Position numbers and translations under genes: made by a program
The notes under the pieces: generated by a model
The model's database searches: none
Told to the model about the DNA's origin: nothing
What the model saw: the letters and a program-made list of their open reading frames with translations, nothing else
Shown here: in pieces, positions 36,614 through 44,253 of the stretch
How the letters are laid out: each line of letters starts with the position of its first letter
How positions within the stretch are numbered: the stretch's first letter is position 1
From: an uncultured Lachnospiraceae bacterium
GTDB lineage: Bacteria; Bacillota; Clostridia; Lachnospirales; Lachnospiraceae
DNA: 60,620 nt
Reading direction: 5' to 3'
NCBI GenBank assembly: GCA_947168905.1
Contig: CAMVNR010000004.1
Location: 1-60,620 of the forward strand

Positions 36614-37976
36614 GAAAGACCGGGGCAGCATCTCGGTTTTCCTGGTGCTGATCCTGTTTCTTGTTATCGGCTTTCTGTTTGCGCTTCTTGAGAGTGTACG
36701 GTTTCAATCGGCACACTATGCAATGCGGGAGGCTTCGGATGCTGCCATGGACAGTGTACTTGCGGGATACCAGTGGGAACTGTTCGAAAAATACGGACTC
36801 ATGTTTTATGACGGAAGCTTCGGCGGCGGCCCGCTCCGGACGGAGATGATCGAGGAAGAGTTTGCGCTCTGGTTTGAAAAAAACGCGGACGGAAGCCTGC
36901 TTCGGCTGACGCCGGATAGGATTCGTCTGAATTTTGTAAAAACGGCAGCGGATTATAACGGATTCTTTTTCATGGAAAGCGCTGTTCGCTATGAGCTCCT
37001 GTTGGAAGAGGCAGAGAATGGAAGCATCGAACATGCGCTTTCCCTGGAAAATGACAGAAAATCGCTGCTGCTGCGGATTCGGAACCTGGAGAATTTATGG
37101 GCATCCCTGCCGGATCCGGGGCAGGAGCTGTCGGAAGACGCAAGCGAAACGGATGCCTGGAAATTGATCCAGGAAGCGAACCGGCTGCGCACTGACAGTT
37201 TCAGAGCGGTTCTCAAAAATGACCGGCCGCTTTCCGGAACAGAATTACCCCGGCAGGAGCTTCCTTCGGTATCTTTTCGGGATGAGCGCATTCCGGAAGA
37301 AGGAGACGGATTGATGTTAACAGGGACGCTGACAGAAGAAGAGAAGACAGCGCTGTTTCATTCCTATCTTGGAAAGTATTTTCCGTGCTATACGGATGCA
37401 CAGGACGAAGCGGGACTGTTTCTGGAAGCGGAGTATCTTATTTTCGGGCAGATGACCGATGAAATGAACCTCAGGGCGGCAGTTTCGGCGCTTCTTAGGA
37501 TCAGAGAAGCCGTGAACGCGGAGGCGATCCGATCCTCTGCGGAAGAGCAGCGGCAGATCAGGGCACTTTCGGAAGAATACCGTGAGGCTGCAGGACAGGA
37601 CGACAGGATCGAGGAAAAGCTGCTGAGGGCGTGCGCTTTTACGAAAGCAGTAGCGGAAACGGCTTTCCTTCTTCACGGCGGGGAGCTTCCGTTTGAAGCC
37701 GGAGCAGAAGCTTTCAGTTACAGGGACTACTTGGAGGCGCGTCTTTTGGAATTGGATCCTGCTGATCTTTCCTACCGGGGACTGGACATGATCCAGGAGA
37801 ACCTACGCCGGTACGGAAGCGACTTTCTGGCCGGAAGCCTGGTGTACGAGATGGATTTCACGGTAGATGCACGAATGGACGCTCTGTTCACGAGACAGGC
37901 AGTATTTATGAACGGATTGGGGAAAAATCCGTTATCAAAAGCGTTTTCACAGAGAACTTCGGGCAGCTACCGATAA
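36597..37976 (+). CDS. DUF5702 family Tad-associated membrane-anchored protein
   Basis: The N-terminus KDRGSISVFLVLILFLVIGF is a pilin-like anchor: basic leader, glycine-serine and a long hydrophobic helix. About 420 extracytoplasmic residues follow (AMREASDAAMDSVLAGY, then an acidic helical domain). This matches DUF5702, which accompanies Tad loci in Clostridia. The first ATG in frame (36528) lies inside the pilin gene; TTG at 36597 puts the anchor at the very start, so I chose that start and 459 residues. It may be a minor pilin or tip protein. No enzyme motif is visible. Confidence 0.8.
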   Translation: MKKFTKKDRGSISVFLVLILFLVIGFLFALLESVRFQSAHYAMREASDAAMDSVLAGYQWELFEKYGLMFYDGSFGGGPLRTEMIEEEFALWFEKNADGSLLRLTPDRIRLNFVKTAADYNGFFFMESAVRYELLLEEAENGSIEHALSLENDRKSLLLRIRNLENLWASLPDPGQELSEDASETDAWKLIQEANRLRTDSFRAVLKNDRPLSGTELPRQELPSVSFRDERIPEEGDGLMLTGTLTEEEKTALFHSYLGKYFPCYTDAQDEAGLFLEAEYLIFGQMTDEMNLRAAVSALLRIREAVNAEAIRSSAEEQRQIRALSEEYREAAGQDDRIEEKLLRACAFTKAVAETAFLLHGGELPFEAGAEAFSYRDYLEARLLELDPADLSYRGLDMIQENLRRYGSDFLAGSLVYEMDFTVDARMDALFTRQAVFMNGLGKNPLSKAFSQRTSGSYR

Positions 37977-38039
37977 AAAGGGCTCTGCCGGAAGGAAGAG
38001 TCCGTAAAGAAAGCATTTCCCGGGAGGCACGAGAGAAAG

Positions 38040-38786
38040 ATGACTTGTCCGGTGCACAGAATAAAAGCGAAAAAGAGCCAGAACCGCCCGGACAGACATC
38101 GGTTTTTCTTAAAGTCCCGGGCTCCGAAAACCGGGATGGCTTCTTTGGGAAATGTTTTTCTTACGGACTCTTCGGGAAGCATGAGTCTGGAAGCTGCGAT
38201 GATCCTTCCGCTGTTCCTGATGATCACCGCCGTCTTTCTTTCCTTTTTCCCGGCAGTGGAAGCGGAACTTGACCTGATACAAACCGTTTCAGACAGGACA
38301 AGAGTGCTGGCGTGCGAGGAAGCCGCAGGGGAGGAAGAGGAAGAAGCCAGCGCTGCGATGGAATATTCCTTCAGACCGCCGTTCTTTGAAAGCTTCCTCG
38401 AAAAGCCGGTTCTGAAAAAAACAATGTCCCGCCGGAGATGGAACGGGAAAAGCTTCGGAAGCACACAGGAAGTGCCGGTTTATGTGACGGAATACGGAAG
38501 TGTATATCACACCTCTCTGTCCTGCTCTTATCTGCAGCCGAAAATCCGGGAAGCAGCGGCCGGAGAAATCCCGTTCCTTCGGAATAATGACGGAAAAATC
38601 TACTACCCATGTGAATACTGCAGTGCGGGAACGGACGCTGAAACGGTCTATATTACCGTATACGGAACGCGCTGGCACGGGAACCGGAACTGTGCGGGGC
38701 TGCATAGAGGAATCCGGAGGATGCTGCTTTCCGAAGTCGGCGGAAAGCCTCTTTGCAGCCGGTGCAGGGAAAGAGAGGGAGAGTAA
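38040..38786 (+). CDS. TadE-like pseudopilin with two C-terminal Cys/His repeats
   Basis: This 248-residue protein has a TadE-type anchor, GSMSLEAAMILPLFLMITAV (about residues 45-64), after a long basic leader, then an outer domain. The C-terminal 100 residues contain two similar units: VYVTEYGSVYHTSLSCSYL with YPCEYC, and VYITVYGTRWHGNRNCAGLH with PLCSRC. Each has the pattern H-x4-C ... C-x2-C, probably a metal site. The start at 38040 is the best of weak options; ATG at 38136 is an alternative. Its stop codon lies inside the first copy of a 35-bp tandem repeat. Confidence 0.75.
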   Translation: MTCPVHRIKAKKSQNRPDRHRFFLKSRAPKTGMASLGNVFLTDSSGSMSLEAAMILPLFLMITAVFLSFFPAVEAELDLIQTVSDRTRVLACEEAAGEEEEEASAAMEYSFRPPFFESFLEKPVLKKTMSRRRWNGKSFGSTQEVPVYVTEYGSVYHTSLSCSYLQPKIREAAAGEIPFLRNNDGKIYYPCEYCSAGTDAETVYITVYGTRWHGNRNCAGLHRGIRRMLLSEVGGKPLCSRCREREGE

Positions 38787-38876
38787 AGAGAACAATGCAG
38801 GAAACAATGAAGGGAGAATAAAGGGAACGGCGCAGAAAACGATGAAGGGAGAGTAAAGGGAACGATGAAGGAAGAA
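38777..38876 (+). repeat. 35-bp tandem repeat spanning the junction of two pseudopilin genes
   Basis: Copies lie at 38777-38811, 38812-38846 and 38847 to about 38876 (third partial). Copies one and two agree at 28 of 35 positions. Each contains a stop codon preceded by GGGAGA, a purine-rich ribosome site and one or two ATGs. Copy one holds the stop of the upstream gene (38784-38786); copy three holds the start of the next (38865). Small ORFs of 8 codons (38795-38821) and 4 codons (38842-38856) lie in the copies. Confidence 0.82.
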
Positions 38877-39116
38877 ACGGGAAGTCTTACCGTAGAGAGC
38901 GCGCTGGTGATGGGAGTCATCCTCCTTCTTATCGGCGCGCTGATCCGCTTTTCGTTCGGTCTTTATGATCGTGTTATAAAAAAGGCAGCCGACTATTCTG
39001 CCGCTTTTAAGGCAGAGGAAGAAGCCTTTTTGTACGACGGGAATACAGACGCCGACCGTCCGGTGGAAGTCATTCTCAGGGAGAAGGCGTCATCGAGGGG
39101 GGACAATGCCGATTGA
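38865..39116 (+). CDS. Small TadE-like pseudopilin
   Basis: An 83-residue protein beginning KEETGSLTVESALVMGVILL has a short acidic leader, a GSLTVESA motif with the key glutamate, and a hydrophobic helix through about residue 30. This is the standard TadE/TadF pseudopilin layout. The short, charged outer part carries no recognisable domain. The start is set by the third copy of the 35-bp repeat (AAAGGGAACGATGAAGG). It overlaps the next gene by 11 bases. Confidence 0.82.
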   Translation: MKEETGSLTVESALVMGVILLLIGALIRFSFGLYDRVIKKAADYSAAFKAEEEAFLYDGNTDADRPVEVILREKASSRGDNAD

Positions 39117-39966
39117 AAAATACATGGAAGATGGTGCTGAAAGATGTCTGGTAAAGCGTTTCCTTTCAGAAAAAGTTAACCGGACAGAACTCGCAATGTT
39201 TGAGAATAATACGCCGGAAGGCCTGATCAGGATGAAAATCGGGACATTCGGCAAAGAACTTGAAGTCCGCTATGTGGTGTCTGGGCTGATCCCGCTTTCG
39301 GACGCTGTACGGGAGGATAATGCAGATGAGATGCTCGAAAGGGTTATTCGGAGAATCTCGGAGACGGGACGGATTTTTCGCTCCTATTTTCTGTCGGTAA
39401 ACAGGATGTCCCTGCTGCCGGAAGAAATTTTCACAGACAGTATTACAGGGAATATTACCTTTCTGTATCTTCCGGTGAAGGAGGAAAACTTTCAGCAGTC
39501 CTTACAGAGGCTTATGGAATACTTCCTTCGCCGGCTGAACCCGAGGGAAGAAAGCAGGGTGCTGCTTCTGTACGGAATGTATCAGAAAAGCCTGGAACCG
39601 ACGGTGACTTCGGATACGCTTTACGGGCTCCTCATTTCTGCCGGGGGATATCAATGCGTATCCGGGGAGAAAACGGACGCTGCGGGGGGCTTTACAGAAG
39701 GCGCCCGGGAGGACTTCGGAGTAACACAGAGGCTGGGTGCGGGAACGTTCCCGGAAATCTTTCCGGAAGAAACAACCCGGCTGGATCTGTCCCTTTCGAG
39801 ACTTCCGGAACCGGCGGAAAGCCCCTTTTCCGAAGATTTTCAGCAGGATGAAGTGTACAGGGAGCCGTATTCCTCGCAGATAAAAGGCTTTCTTGTAAAG
39901 CATAAGGGAGATCTTTTGATCGCAGCGGTGATTATCATCGGGATTATTCTGTTTATTCTGATCTGA
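39106..39966 (+). CDS. DUF6382-like Tad-associated protein with C-terminal membrane helix, no FHA domain
   Basis: The 286-residue product starts with an N-terminal domain of about 180 residues (GTFGKELEVRYVVSGLIPLS and ITFLYLPV in the middle) that resembles DUF6382. In Clostridial Tad loci that domain is often followed by a phospho-threonine-binding FHA domain. Here no FHA motif is visible; instead a linker of about 75 residues leads to a terminal membrane helix (LLIAAVIIIGIILFILI). It could recruit Tad components to the membrane. The gene overlaps the previous one by 11 bases and ends the operon. Confidence 0.72.
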   Translation: MPIEKYMEDGAERCLVKRFLSEKVNRTELAMFENNTPEGLIRMKIGTFGKELEVRYVVSGLIPLSDAVREDNADEMLERVIRRISETGRIFRSYFLSVNRMSLLPEEIFTDSITGNITFLYLPVKEENFQQSLQRLMEYFLRRLNPREESRVLLLYGMYQKSLEPTVTSDTLYGLLISAGGYQCVSGEKTDAAGGFTEGAREDFGVTQRLGAGTFPEIFPEETTRLDLSLSRLPEPAESPFSEDFQQDEVYREPYSSQIKGFLVKHKGDLLIAAVIIIGIILFILI

Positions 39967-40091
39967 GGAAGCTTCCGCCTTCCGCATTCCCGGGAAAAGA
40001 TGAAAAACAAACGCATGATCCGCGCGGAAATACACTGTCAGAAAGCGTGCCGGTGCCTGACAGCAAAGTGCCGAAAAAAACCGAAAAAACC

Positions 40092-40121
40092 TTGCAAGAG
40101 ACAGCGGTACTCAGGTATAAT
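40092..40121 (+). promoter_or_regulatory. Promoter of the hinT gene
   Basis: TTGCAA at 40092-40097 and TATAAT at 40116-40121 have an 18-base spacer. The ATG of hinT is 45 bases downstream. Upstream, CTGTCAG (40035-40041) and CTGACAG (40057-40063) could form a hairpin ending the Tad operon, but no T-run follows. Confidence 0.65.
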
Positions 40122-40165
40122 GAAAATGGCGAAAGCCGTAAATAAATATATGAACGGAGCGGATT

Positions 40166-40573
40166 ATGGACAACTGTATTTTCTGCAGAATCGTAAAAGG
40201 AGAGATCCCGTCATTAAGAGTTTATGAAGATGAATCCTGTATCGCAACCCTGGATATCGGCCCGGCGGAGCGGGGACATGTACTGATCATTCCGAAAGAA
40301 CATTATGCGGACGTGACGGAATGCACTGACGAGGCGCTTCTCGGAAAGCTGATGAAGACGGCAGCCGGGATCGGGGCGCGGCAGATGGAAAGACTTGGCG
40401 CAGACGGTTTCAATATCGTGCAGAATAACAAAGAAGCTGCAGGGCAGACCGTAAGGCATCTTCATATCCATGTGATTCCGCGTTATGAGAATCATCCGGT
40501 GATCGTTGCATGGGACCCGAAGGACCCGGGACAGGAAGAACTTCGGAAAGTATATGAAATTCTGAAGGACTGA
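40166..40573 (+). CDS. hinT: HIT family protein (HinT-like purine nucleoside phosphoramidase)
   Basis: The 135-residue protein has the histidine triad as HLHIHVIPR (HxHxH) near residues 98-106, and an N-terminal CIFCRIVKGEIPS block with zinc-binding-like cysteines. HIT hydrolases of this type remove amines from nucleoside phosphoramidates. It has its own promoter and is 21 bases upstream of the GH88 gene, so the two may be co-transcribed by chance of position rather than function. Confidence 0.9.
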   Translation: MDNCIFCRIVKGEIPSLRVYEDESCIATLDIGPAERGHVLIIPKEHYADVTECTDEALLGKLMKTAAGIGARQMERLGADGFNIVQNNKEAAGQTVRHLHIHVIPRYENHPVIVAWDPKDPGQEELRKVYEILKD

Positions 40574-40594
40574 GGAAAAGAAAGAGGCAGAAGA

Positions 40595-41734
40595 ATGAAC
40601 TTTCCGGCAGAAGAAATACTCGAAAAACTGAAGCAGAAAGAACTGGCGACGCTTGACAGGAATCTCCACACGGTCCCGTATCTTTCTGTTAACGGCAAAT
40701 ATGAGGACCTTTCCGGGGAACGGATCGGATGGTGGACCAATGGCTTCTGGGGCGGAATTCTCTGGCAGATGTACCACCTGACCGGGGAGACGCGCTTTAA
40801 GGACGCGGCTGAAGAGCTGGAAAACAAAATGGATGCGGCGCTTTTTGATTCCCGCGTTATGGACCATGACAGCGGGTTCCGATTCCTCCTTACGGCGGTC
40901 GCTGACTACAGACTCACGAAAAATCCGGCAAGTCTGAACCGCGGAATTCTGGCCGCGGATAACCTGACCGGACGATTCAATCTGAACGGATCTTTTATTC
41001 GTGCGTGGAATGATGACAATACAGTGAACCGCGCCGGATGGGCGATTATCGACTGTATGATGAATCTGCCGCTTCTGTACTGGGCATCGGAAATCACGAA
41101 AGATCCCAGATACAGGACCATCGCGATGAAGCATGCTGACATGGCAATGGATAAATTCATCCGTTCGGACGGATCGGCGAATCATATTCTTGTCTTTGAC
41201 CCGGAAACAGGGATCTGTGAGAAAGCGCTCGGTGGGCAGGGCTACTGTGAAGGATCCTCCTGGACAAGAGGACAAGCCTGGGCACTCTATGGCTTTACGC
41301 TTTCCTATCTGCATACCGGGGAAGCGAGGTACTTCAATACCGCGAAAAGAATTGCGGCATATTTTATTTCCCGGATTCCGAAAAGCGGACTGATTCCGGT
41401 GGATTTCGATCAGCCGTCCGACGTCAGCTTCGAGGATTCGACCGCAGCGGCCATCGCATCCTGCGGGCTTATTGAGCTTGCGAAAATCTGCCGCGGGACA
41501 GTGCATAATGACGAAAATGATGACAGCGGGGCGGTGTATATGGATGCAGCCGTCCGGATTCTGTTGGCGCTTCATGAAATGCGCGCAGATTACGATCCTA
41601 TGCGCGACGGAATCCTGAGTCATTGCTCGGCGGCGTATCATGTCCCGGACCACAATCAGTATTTCGTGTATGCGGATTATTACTATATCGAGGCGGTAAT
41701 GAAGCTTACGGGAGACGAATTATTCCTCTGGTAG
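40595..41734 (+). CDS. GH88 family glycoside hydrolase (unsaturated uronyl hydrolase)
   Basis: GH88 enzymes remove the 4,5-unsaturated uronic acid left at the non-reducing end by polysaccharide lyases, working by hydration of the double bond. The 379-residue product has the alpha/alpha-barrel motifs GWWTNGFWGGILWQMY, MDHDSGFRF (catalytic Asp92) and AGWAIIDCMMNLPLLYW (second Asp153), and GQGYCEGSSWTRGQAWALYG. There is no signal peptide, so it acts on imported oligosaccharides. No lyase is in the window. A strong terminator at 41775-41823 follows. Confidence 0.92.
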   Translation: MNFPAEEILEKLKQKELATLDRNLHTVPYLSVNGKYEDLSGERIGWWTNGFWGGILWQMYHLTGETRFKDAAEELENKMDAALFDSRVMDHDSGFRFLLTAVADYRLTKNPASLNRGILAADNLTGRFNLNGSFIRAWNDDNTVNRAGWAIIDCMMNLPLLYWASEITKDPRYRTIAMKHADMAMDKFIRSDGSANHILVFDPETGICEKALGGQGYCEGSSWTRGQAWALYGFTLSYLHTGEARYFNTAKRIAAYFISRIPKSGLIPVDFDQPSDVSFEDSTAAAIASCGLIELAKICRGTVHNDENDDSGAVYMDAAVRILLALHEMRADYDPMRDGILSHCSAAYHVPDHNQYFVYADYYYIEAVMKLTGDELFLW

Positions 41735-41774
41735 TTTTCGTTTTAAGAAGAGGAATGATGATCGGTTGCCCGGT

Positions 41775-41823
41775 GTGAAAAAGGGGATAAAAGCCTACAG
41801 CAAGCTTTTATCCCCTTTTTCAC
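41775..41823. terminator. Strong bidirectional terminator between the GH88 gene and murG
   Basis: GTGAAAAAGGGGATAAAAGC at 41775-41794 pairs perfectly with its complement at 41804-41823, giving a 20-bp stem with a 9-base loop. Both strands end in an A/T-rich arm. The flanking genes converge. Confidence 0.88.
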
Positions 41824-41905
41824 GCAAACAAGCCCGGCAGACGGGCAGGAGGGATCTTCCGCCGCCTTCCCCGCTTGCCAAAAAATCAGGAAAACCGACA
41901 TAGCA

Positions 41906-42973
41906 TCAGGGTACTATTTCGTCGATCAGCGACAGAATAACGTCGGATCCGCTTTTTTGAGTACTCTTTGTCATTGCATCGATATAGGTCCGGCGGTTTC
42001 CATAGAGCTTTTCGAGACTCTTTGCGAGAACCGGCGCAGTCAGGTTTTCTTCTTCGACAAGCATTGAGAAGCCCTGCTTTTCAAAGGACTTCGCATTCAG
42101 AATCTGGTCGCCGCGGGAAACGGCTGCTGAAAGCGGAGTGAGAAGCGCCGGTTTCTTAAGCGCGAGAAGTTCGCAGATCGCGTTTGCCCCTGCACGGGAG
42201 AAGACGACATCGCATGCTGCAAAGAGGTCCGGAAGCTCTTTCGAAATATATTCGTACTGAACATATCCTTCCGTAGAGAGGAGGCTCTGATCGAGATTCC
42301 CTCGGCCGCAGAGATGGATGATATCAAAGGTTTTCAGAAGCTCTGGAAGCGCTTCACGAAGGACTTCGTTGAGCTTTTTAGCGCCGCTAGAACCACCGAT
42401 CATGAGAAGGACCGGCTTTTTTCCGGATAGTCCTGTAAACCGAAGGCCCGCATCCCTGGAGCCCGACAGCAGCTGCTCGCGGATCGGGGAGCCGGAAAGC
42501 ACGGCCTTTTCCTTCGGAAGCAGTTCTACGGTTTCGGGGAAATTGCAGCAGATTTTCGAAGCGGCGGAATAGCAGAGCTTATTCGCCAGTCCCGGCGTCA
42601 TGTCGGATTCGTGAATGATGACCGGAATCTTCAGCGACTTTGCTGCGCGGACAACGGGAACGGAGACGAATCCGCCTTTGCTGAAAACGATATCGGGGCG
42701 GTATTTCTTAAGAAGCGCCTTCGCTTCCCGGATACCCTTGAAAACATGTCCGATGTCGGAGAGGTTTTTGAGGCTTAAATAGCGGCGGAATTTTCCGGTA
42801 GAAATACCGTCGTAAGGGATTCCTTCCGCTTCAATCAGGTCTTTTTCCATACCGGCGTAGGAGCCGATGTAGCGGATCTCAAAGCCGCGCTTCCGAAGCC
42901 CCGGAAGAAGTGCGATATTGGGCGTGACATGACCGGCGGTTCCTCCGCCGGTCAGTATAATCATTTTCGACAT
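41906..42973 (-). CDS. murG: UDP-N-acetylglucosamine transferase MurG
   Basis: MurG adds GlcNAc to lipid I on the inner face of the membrane, making lipid II for peptidoglycan. The 355-residue product has the GGGTAGHVTPNIAL donor-side loop at the start, the acceptor-side HESDMTPGLANKL, and the GT28 C-terminal half with LLMIGGSSGAKKLNE and SRAGANAICELLALKKPALL. GGGAG precedes the ATG by nine bases. It is outside the usual mur/fts cluster. Confidence 0.95.
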   Translation of the reverse strand: MSKMIILTGGGTAGHVTPNIALLPGLRKRGFEIRYIGSYAGMEKDLIEAEGIPYDGISTGKFRRYLSLKNLSDIGHVFKGIREAKALLKKYRPDIVFSKGGFVSVPVVRAAKSLKIPVIIHESDMTPGLANKLCYSAASKICCNFPETVELLPKEKAVLSGSPIREQLLSGSRDAGLRFTGLSGKKPVLLMIGGSSGAKKLNEVLREALPELLKTFDIIHLCGRGNLDQSLLSTEGYVQYEYISKELPDLFAACDVVFSRAGANAICELLALKKPALLTPLSAAVSRGDQILNAKSFEKQGFSMLVEEENLTAPVLAKSLEKLYGNRRTYIDAMTKSTQKSGSDVILSLIDEIVP

Positions 42974-43018
42974 ATAATAACTCCCTTTTAGGTAATGCGT
43001 CGCTTCCGGTGTTCTTCC

Positions 43019-43270
43019 TCAGGCGCTTTGCTTTTTATACTCTTCAAGCGCGCGGGCCAGCTGGTCAGGACAGGAAGTGCCTCTTCCGGCGCAGTCGATG
43101 CCTTTCAGACGTGCGATGGCTTCATCGATGTCATAGCCTTTGATCAGTGCCGCGACGCCCTGTGTGTTGCCGTTGCAGCCGCCGACAAAACGGACTTCCC
43201 GGATAATGTTGTCTTCAACATCAAAGAGAATTTCACGGGAGCATGTACCATGTGTTTTATAAGTGTTCAT
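43019..43270 (-). CDS. TSCPD domain protein (TIGR03905 family)
   Basis: The 83-residue protein has the TSCPD motif itself (GTSCPDQLARAL, about residues 64-75) and the conserved GGCNGNTQGVAALIKG. TSCPD domains also form the C-terminus of some ribonucleotide reductases; the small stand-alone family has no known function. A promoter-like TTGACA (minus strand, 43337-43332) with a weak TAGGCT 17 bases further suits this gene. AGGAG precedes the ATG. Confidence 0.88.
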   Translation of the reverse strand: MNTYKTHGTCSREILFDVEDNIIREVRFVGGCNGNTQGVAALIKGYDIDEAIARLKGIDCAGRGTSCPDQLARALEEYKKQSA

Positions 43271-43368
43271 CTGAATCTCCTCTTTTTTATATTCGTTAAC
43301 TGTTCATTAGCCTACACAAAATGCCGCTTTTTGTCAAGGGCTTTTCTGCCCTGGGAAGGCCGAATTGC

Positions 43369-43397
43369 TTGCGTACATGGGACTTCTGTGCTATGAT
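43369..43397 (+). promoter_or_regulatory. Promoter of the TM1266-like gene
   Basis: TTGCGT at 43369-43374 and TATGAT at 43392-43397 are 17 bases apart. Together with the divergent promoter for the TSCPD gene (43309-43337) it fills the 204-base gap between these two small genes. Confidence 0.55.
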
Positions 43398-43474
43398 GAT
43401 AGCGGAAAGCGCCGGCAAAACACAGGTGGTTTCCCTAAATGAAAAAGGACGAAAGCAAGAGGGAACGGATTGTT

Positions 43475-43735
43475 ATGGAGACGAGAGTGGCTGTAATCGG
43501 TATTATTGTCGAAAAGCCGGAATCAACAGAAGAAATGAACCGGATTCTGCATGAATTCGCTCCTTATATCATCGGGCGGATGGGAATTCCGTACCGGGAA
43601 AAGGGGATCAATATTATCAGCGTCGCTGTCGATGCGCCGCAGGACACGATCAGCGCTCTTTCCGGCCGGATCGGCCGGCTTCCCGGGATTTCCGCAAAAA
43701 CAGCCTATTCAAGCTATATTTTTAAAGAAGCATAG
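43475..43735 (+). CDS. TM1266-family putative regulator of iron-only hydrogenase
   Basis: This 86-residue ACT/NikR-C-like protein begins ETRVAVIGIIVEKPESTEEM and contains GRMGIPYREKGINIISVAVD and a C-terminal GRLPGISAKTAYSSY. It matches the TM1266 family, proposed to regulate [FeFe]-hydrogenase maturation because it is often beside hydE, hydF and hydG. None of those genes is in the window. The ATG at 43475 has AGAGGGA upstream; an ATG at 43439 in the same frame has no ribosome site. Confidence 0.85.
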   Translation: METRVAVIGIIVEKPESTEEMNRILHEFAPYIIGRMGIPYREKGINIISVAVDAPQDTISALSGRIGRLPGISAKTAYSSYIFKEA

Positions 43736-43782
43736 GAAGGTTCCGAAATGATTCGTATAGACAGGACAGAAAGGGCGGACGA

Positions 43783-44253
43783 ATGAAACGAAGAACGCTG
43801 CTTATTTTAACGGGAGTGCTTATGTCGCTGGTATTTCTTCTCGGGGGATGCAAAAACATGGAAATCAAAGAGCTGGAGAGCTTTGCCTTCAGCTATACGA
43901 CTGGAAACGCCATGGATGCCTCGGTCAGTTATGAACTTCGTCTTGATGACGGAGTGTATACCGCTGTTATCAAGGATGATGGTGTTCCTTTGGAAGAGGC
44001 GGACATAATTGAAACAGATCAGGCCTTTGCGGACCGGCTTGCGGCCTTTCTTCATGAGAATAAGGTGGAAAGGTGGAACGGGTTCAAAAAGGTTAACTGG
44101 AGAGTGCTGGACGGAAAAAGTTTCAGCCTCGCTCTGTCCACCAAGGACGGCAAATCGTTGAGCGCGCACGGATATATGCGCTGGCCGAAGCAATATAAGG
44201 AAGTGAAGGCGGGAATCGAAAATCTATTCAATACACTCAGGGAGGAAAAATGA
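43783..44253 (+). CDS. Lipoprotein of unknown function, coupled to a GH42 gene
   Basis: The 156-residue protein starts with a lipoprotein signal peptide (RRTLLILTGVLMSLVFLLGG) and lipobox LGGC, giving lipid attachment at Cys23. The mature part is small, with a repeated strand-like pattern (YELRLDDGVYTAVIKDDGV) and no recognised domain. The stop overlaps the ATG of the GH42 gene (ATGA), so both are translated together. It may bind sugars at the cell surface, but the coupling is the only evidence. Confidence 0.8.
   Translation: MKRRTLLILTGVLMSLVFLLGGCKNMEIKELESFAFSYTTGNAMDASVSYELRLDDGVYTAVIKDDGVPLEEADIIETDQAFADRLAAFLHENKVERWNGFKKVNWRVLDGKSFSLALSTKDGKSLSAHGYMRWPKQYKEVKAGIENLFNTLREEK

Noticed and set aside
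40214-41653. Antisense open frame of 479 codons across hinT and the GH88 gene
   Set aside because: Both sense proteins are clear family members with catalytic motifs; the antisense frame is a by-product of codon bias.
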